Source: Fidelibacterota bacterium (GTDB taxonomy: Bacteria; Fidelibacterota; UBA2242; B5-G15). Taken from it: a DNA stretch of 11,696 nt. The stretch covers positions 1-11,696 of the forward strand of contig QNCQ01000030.1 of NCBI GenBank assembly GCA_003645825.1. The letters are read 5' to 3'. Under the pieces are notes generated by a model. The model did not search any database and was not told where the DNA came from. It was given only the letters and a program-made list of their open reading frames with translations. A program made the translations under genes and the position numbers. This document shows positions 7,946 to 11,696 of the stretch, piece by piece; position 1 is the stretch's first letter; each line of letters starts with the position of its first letter.

Positions 7946-9160
7946 TTACCCTCCCACTTTGTAATGCAAATACACATCAACGCCAGCACCTATAGCAGGT
8001 GCTTCTCTCAGCTCGGAAATAACAATAAAATTAGAACTCACAAAACCATTGCTGAGATAGAATTTTTTTACATCTTCATCAAGATATGGACTGCCCTCCA
8101 GTAAGGAAACCAGATTCTCTATAAGTGGCTTCCAGATTACATCATCCCCAACCGACTCTTTAAGCAAACTGCCTATTCTCTGACCAAATATAACAGCCTC
8201 AAATTTCCGTCCAATATACTCATGCTTGCTATTTGGTGCCTTGCGGAATTTATTTACTATCGGAAATAAATCCTTCCATCCCTTATTTAAAGTCACCAAA
8301 CGTTCATAAATAAGCTTCGAAAGATAATGGGTAAATAGCTCAAAGACTTTTTTCGCCTCTGCCTCTCCTTCAAGGGCCCTTTTTCTTATCTGAGGAGCAA
8401 ATATACCCTCATTTGTCAACTTATCAAGGCTTTTGCCGGTCAACTCCCCATACACTACCTGTATTCCACGGGCAGAAACGTATTTTTCCAGACTGTTACC
8501 CTTTTCATCACCCAGTTCCCAGGCCTTCACAAACCAATCACCTATCTCTGCCAGGTCAATCACATTGCCACCAAGCTTTACAGCATCAGCAATTCCAGTA
8601 CCCCCTCCAAAATAGTAAGCATCAGTATAGTTTCTAAATTTCCCATCTTTCGCAAACTCCTCTCCCAGCCCACAATAATAAGCATCACTACCAAGCCTAA
8701 AAATCGGAAAAACCAGATCAATTCCCATCTCCCTCAGCTTTCTCTCAAGTAATTCACAATAAGATGGAATGCGAGGTCCGTTTGCCATAACACATATCCC
8801 TCTCCCATCCTCTGTTTTAAGCCCCGGCATCCCTATCCCGATCAAAACTCTTCTCCTTCCTACCCTATCGCAAAGACCGGCAATTGCCCTCGCACAACCC
8901 TCAATAAAAGTTTGACCCTGAGCTTTTTCCTCATCAGTCAGAACAATTTTACCGCTGTTATACTCACCCAACTGCCTGTTAATATCCACAGGGGCAAAAT
9001 CCACTATAAACCCTGGAACCTCTGAATACATCACATTGCAACTATTCTCTCCAAGATAAAAATTGTTCTCTCCGTTAACAATGATTTCCCAGGCACTCAC
9101 TTTTGTAGCACCACCATCTACTCCAATCAATAAGAAATCTTCCCCTGTATCCCCGATCAT
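7946..9160 (-). CDS. ROK/BadF-like ASKHA-fold sugar kinase-like protein
   Basis: A 404-residue protein with an actin-like ATPase layout: phosphate-1 loop LIGVDGGATK (11-20), IGIGMPGL (107-114), a GSDA stretch (157-160; D159 at the place of the catalytic Asp of the ROK 'NDa.aA' motif) followed by YYCGLGEEF, phosphate-2 loop YYFGGGTGIADAVKLGGN (182-199), and LGDEKGNSLEKYVSARGI (216-233). The last lines up with the ROK segment CxCGxxGCLExyaSgrAl, but the zinc-binding cysteines are absent. ROK and BadF-family kinases phosphorylate glucose, GlcNAc or MurNAc. In Bacteroidota MurNAc-salvage loci the kinase MurK is a member of this superfamily, so an amino sugar is the best-guess substrate here. ATG 9160 overlaps the glycosyltransferase stop as ATGA; an AAGGA lies about 9 bases upstream. 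Residues 245-330 are helical and less like ROK. It could instead be a regulatory ATPase. Confidence 0.72.
   Translation of the reverse strand: MIGDTGEDFLLIGVDGGATKVSAWEIIVNGENNFYLGENSCNVMYSEVPGFIVDFAPVDINRQLGEYNSGKIVLTDEEKAQGQTFIEGCARAIAGLCDRVGRRRVLIGIGMPGLKTEDGRGICVMANGPRIPSYCELLERKLREMGIDLVFPIFRLGSDAYYCGLGEEFAKDGKFRNYTDAYYFGGGTGIADAVKLGGNVIDLAEIGDWFVKAWELGDEKGNSLEKYVSARGIQVVYGELTGKSLDKLTNEGIFAPQIRKRALEGEAEAKKVFELFTHYLSKLIYERLVTLNKGWKDLFPIVNKFRKAPNSKHEYIGRKFEAVIFGQRIGSLLKESVGDDVIWKPLIENLVSLLEGSPYLDEDVKKFYLSNGFVSSNFIVISELREAPAIGAGVDVYLHYKVGG
7949..7955 (-). promoter_or_regulatory. Shine-Dalgarno sequence fixing the start of the SpoIID-like gene
   Basis: GGGAGGG on the minus strand is the last codons (Val-Gly-Gly end) of the kinase-like gene and sits 4 bases before ATG 7944. 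This is why 7944 is chosen over the longer GTG 7989 frame. The arrangement implies coupled translation. Confidence 0.7.
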
Positions 9161-10716
9161 CCTTCCGTTTCCTTCCTCTTATTCAGTCTCTTCCTTCTTT
9201 TTATTGCTTCCAGCCTCATGTAATCCTTTGCCTCATCATTTCTATCTATAGTCTCTTGATCAATCATGTGGTCGGTACTACCAGCATGCCTTATAACCTC
9301 ATAAATTGGCTCATAAATTCTTCCTACCCTGTATCTTTCGCTAATTTTCAGAACCATTTCATAATCTTCTCCGTAGTTCCTGCTGTAAGGCTCATCATTG
9401 ATGCTGAAATACCCCATTTCCTTTATGACCTCTATGGGAATTGCCCTGGGAGCACCTGCACCATTTATCCTTAAAAGGTTATTCCTCCCATTCTCTTCCG
9501 TCCACTCGTCATGCGTTACAACAGGTATTTCCATAAGTCTCCGAATCTTTTTCGTCTGACTATCCTGTTCCCAGACCTCATAAGAACCTATGACAATTCC
9601 TATTTTTCTGTCACTTTCAAATATATTCAAAATTTTTTCAACTGCATCAGGTTTCAATCTATCATCTGAATCGAGCTGAACATAAAACGGACTTCGAGCC
9701 TCCTCCACCCCCAAATTCAAACAAAAACCAATATTATTTACATCAGTGACTATAAGTCTGACTTCTGGCCCATCTTTTACAAATTTTTCTCCTCCAGGAA
9801 GATACTTTCTAACCTCATCCGCAGTTGGATCGCCCTCACCTCCATTCACGACCACTATGATTTCGATATCTTTCACCGTCTGACTTAGTGCACTACTTAG
9901 AGCAACGTTGATAAAATCGGGCCTATTGTTAACAGGTATGATAATGGAAGCTTTATAAGGGCAATCTTTTCTTTCAGGAGGACGCTCCCGGTAAAAACTG
10001 CCTGGAGGAAGATAAGCTCCAATCCTCTTTAAATGCTCGGTTAATACATATTCCGCCTCTTTTTGCACTTCTTTATTCTCAAGAAGATACGCAAATACAT
10101 TGTGACCAGCAGCAGGTGATTCAACCGAATAAAGTGACCCGCTGTATTTGTTCGAAATATGTACCAGTTCGTACTTCTCTGATATCCTCAATCTCAAATC
10201 ATAAAAGACTTTATACTTAACTTCCTCATCAATATAACCCGTTTCCTCAAGGGCTTTTCTTGACACTAAGTAAACTTTCCCATAATCCTGCATATCTCTG
10301 AGTCTGCCGGGATGATGCTTTAGCAACCTTACCTCTTTTATGCCCTCTTCCCCTATCAGCTCATAATCTCCGTACAAAAATCCCAGATCTTTATGTTTCT
10401 TCAAGGCAATTCTTAGAATATCACCAAACCCCTTCTTTAAATAAACAGGACAATAGCGGTTATCTATAATAACCACATAATCACAACTGCTAATCTGAAA
10501 AGCCTCGTTAATTTCGTGAGAAAGTGTATGCTCTCCACTACCAGTCCATTTTACCGCCACATCAAAGGAATAGGGCAACTCTCTACCGTTTTTATTTTGA
10601 TCTATCACAATAATTTCCGCAGGTTCGTTATCTTCTATTGTCCTGCACATTGCAGAAAATTTCTCCAGACTATAATCGAAATCGCCGTAAAAAATTACAT
10701 ACGAAAATCTGCTCAT
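9157..10716 (-). CDS. Family-2 glycosyltransferase with an additional degenerate GT-A-like N-terminal half
   Basis: A 519-residue protein with two GT-A-like halves. The C-terminal half (about 255-485) has the full GT2 pattern: KASIIIPVNNRPDFI (255-269), QTVKDIEIIVVVNGGEGDPT (279-298), metal/nucleotide-sugar binding QLDSDDRL (347-354, DxD-type DSDD), NYGEDYEM (447-454) with the ED expected of the catalytic base, and HAGSTD (477-482). The N-terminal half (about 1-200) looks like a GT-A relic: SYVIFYGDFDYS (5-16), EIIVIDQN (34-41), DYVVIIDNRYCP (79-90) in place of DxD and GFLYGDYEL (112-120). The linker (about 205-240) contains EHLKRIGAYLPP, which I recall from Bacteroidota GT2 proteins. No signal peptide or membrane segment, so it works in the cytosol or at the inner face of the membrane. 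ATG 10716 overlaps the alr stop as ATGA behind GGGGGA. Donor and acceptor cannot be told. Confidence 0.83.
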   Translation of the reverse strand: MSRFSYVIFYGDFDYSLEKFSAMCRTIEDNEPAEIIVIDQNKNGRELPYSFDVAVKWTGSGEHTLSHEINEAFQISSCDYVVIIDNRYCPVYLKKGFGDILRIALKKHKDLGFLYGDYELIGEEGIKEVRLLKHHPGRLRDMQDYGKVYLVSRKALEETGYIDEEVKYKVFYDLRLRISEKYELVHISNKYSGSLYSVESPAAGHNVFAYLLENKEVQKEAEYVLTEHLKRIGAYLPPGSFYRERPPERKDCPYKASIIIPVNNRPDFINVALSSALSQTVKDIEIIVVVNGGEGDPTADEVRKYLPGGEKFVKDGPEVRLIVTDVNNIGFCLNLGVEEARSPFYVQLDSDDRLKPDAVEKILNIFESDRKIGIVIGSYEVWEQDSQTKKIRRLMEIPVVTHDEWTEENGRNNLLRINGAGAPRAIPIEVIKEMGYFSINDEPYSRNYGEDYEMVLKISERYRVGRIYEPIYEVIRHAGSTDHMIDQETIDRNDEAKDYMRLEAIKRRKRLNKRKETEG

Positions 10717-11696
10717 CTGTCCCCCTGGTATCTATAAATCCTTGGAACCCGCTTTGAAACTGCACAACAAAGCTCATAAGGAATAGTTCCTATTAATTCA
10801 GCAAGTTCTGTAAGACTTATCGATTTCCCGCTATTCCTGTCATCTCCCCAGAGTAATACCTCATCGCCTTCTCTTATATCATCATCCCCAATATCAACCA
10901 TGATCTGATCCATAGTCACAGTCCCTACAACCGGATATTCCTTTCCTTTTATCACAACATATCCTTTATTGGTAAACGCCCTAGTATAACCATCCGCATA
11001 ACCCACTGGAAGCACAACTATGGAAGTCTCCCTTTCCGTCCTGTATTTCCTCCCATAACTAATAAAACTTCCCTCTGGAACTCTTCTAACAGCCGACACA
11101 TGAGTAATAAACCTCATAACCTGCCTCAGTGGAATAGATTCACTGGTCTTGCTACTCGGACGATATCCATACAGCGAGACTCCGGGCCTGACCATATTAA
11201 AGTAAGATTCAGGAATATCCAAAATAGCTCCGCTATTTGACATATGTATAAATGGGATTTTTATCTTCTCCCCCCTCAAACCTTCAAATATCTTCTTAAA
11301 TCTTTCAAGCTGCAAGTAACTGTAGGACTTATCTCTCTCATCAGAGGTAGAAAAATGGGAATAGACACCTTCGACCCTTACATTCTCCAGACTGGCAAGT
11401 TTCCTGATAAAGTCAATAGCTTCAGCATATGGGATACCGACTCTACCCATACCTGTATCAACATTAACATGCACAATAGCTGCCTTACCGGTTGACAAAA
11501 TCGATTTTTTTACTTTTTCCAGATCAACAACGCCTGTTACACTTATTCTCACTCCAGCTCTAAAAGCCTCTTCCATTTCGTCCTGAAAAAGACTCCCAAA
11601 GATGAGAATCTTTGCTCTTATTCCGGCTTCCAGGAGCTCAAGAGCCTCTTCAACCCTCGCTACAGCCAAAAAGTCCACCCCCTCCTTCACCAAGCC
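10713..11696 (-). CDS. alr: Alanine racemase, C-terminal 327 residues (cut by the right edge)
   Basis: Interconverts L- and D-alanine with PLP and supplies D-Ala for peptidoglycan. About 45-50 N-terminal residues, including the PLP lysine motif (KADAYGHG region), lie outside the window; the TTG near 11693 is internal, not a start. Visible marks: LAVARVEEALELLEAGIRAK (9-28, fragment numbering), HVNVDTGMGRVG (75-86), SHFSTSD (112-118), RPGVSLYGYRPS (169-180), ISYGRKY (211-217, Y213 is the second catalytic base), LPVGYADGYTR (228-238), VGTVTMDQIMVD (256-267) and CCAVSKRVPRIYRY at the end. All diagnostic residues in view are intact. It stands alone and is not fused to MurF after its C-terminus. 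Its stop overlaps the glycosyltransferase start by ATGA, so it heads or continues the cell-wall operon. Confidence 0.95.
   Translation of the reverse strand, partial: GLVKEGVDFLAVARVEEALELLEAGIRAKILIFGSLFQDEMEEAFRAGVRISVTGVVDLEKVKKSILSTGKAAIVHVNVDTGMGRVGIPYAEAIDFIRKLASLENVRVEGVYSHFSTSDERDKSYSYLQLERFKKIFEGLRGEKIKIPFIHMSNSGAILDIPESYFNMVRPGVSLYGYRPSSKTSESIPLRQVMRFITHVSAVRRVPEGSFISYGRKYRTERETSIVVLPVGYADGYTRAFTNKGYVVIKGKEYPVVGTVTMDQIMVDIGDDDIREGDEVLLWGDDRNSGKSISLTELAELIGTIPYELCCAVSKRVPRIYRYQGDR

Noticed and set aside
7945..7989. N-terminal extension of the SpoIID-like protein to GTG 7989
   Set aside because: Overlaps the kinase-like gene by 44 bases and gives no signal peptide, while ATG 7944 has a strong Shine-Dalgarno sequence 1 base downstream-coupled to the preceding stop.

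Overview
The window carries nine protein genes, all on the minus strand and packed head to tail. The right-most gene (an alanine racemase) is cut by the right edge and the left-most gene (an outer-membrane barrel) by the left edge. Neighbouring genes overlap by 4 or 20 bases or are 1 to 21 bases apart, except for one 92-base gap at 2135-2226. I found no RNA gene, mobile element, repeat array or CRISPR, and no gene-free stretch longer than 300 bases.

The organism is a Gram-negative bacterium with a moderately AT-rich genome. It has a FadL/OMPP1 porin and an Omp85/BamA-like barrel of the type common in Bacteroidota and the wider FCB group. The AmpG-like permease, SSS symporter and DUF1343 protein set is also best known from Bacteroidota cell-wall salvage loci. 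Frequent AGA/AGG arginine codons and free-standing alanine racemase (often fused to MurF in Bacteroidetes) fit a less-studied FCB lineage. This placement is inference and no finer assignment can be defended from the sequence alone.

Layout in the direction of transcription (right to left): alanine racemase (10713-11696, partial), family-2 glycosyltransferase with a second degenerate GT-like half (9157-10716), ROK/ASKHA sugar-kinase-like protein (7946-9160), SpoIID/LytB-type protein without signal peptide (6604-7944), AmpG-like MFS permease with a large extra soluble domain (4912-6585), sodium:solute symporter (3383-4900), divergent DUF1343 (NamZ/YbbC-like) protein with its active-site motifs eroded (2227-3402), then after the 92-base gap a FadL-family outer-membrane transporter (653-2134) and the BamA-like barrel (1-631, partial).

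Taken together, the block from alr to the DUF1343 gene looks like a peptidoglycan-fragment uptake and recycling operon. Two importers would bring in muropeptides or amino sugars, the SpoIID-like protein would act on glycan strands, the kinase-like protein would phosphorylate a sugar, and Alr interconverts L- and D-alanine. No MurQ etherase or NagZ is in view. The most unusual points are the DUF1343 protein that keeps the fold signature but has lost most catalytic motifs, the SpoIID protein apparently confined to the cytoplasm, the insertion in the AmpG-like permease, and the ROK-like kinase without its zinc motif.
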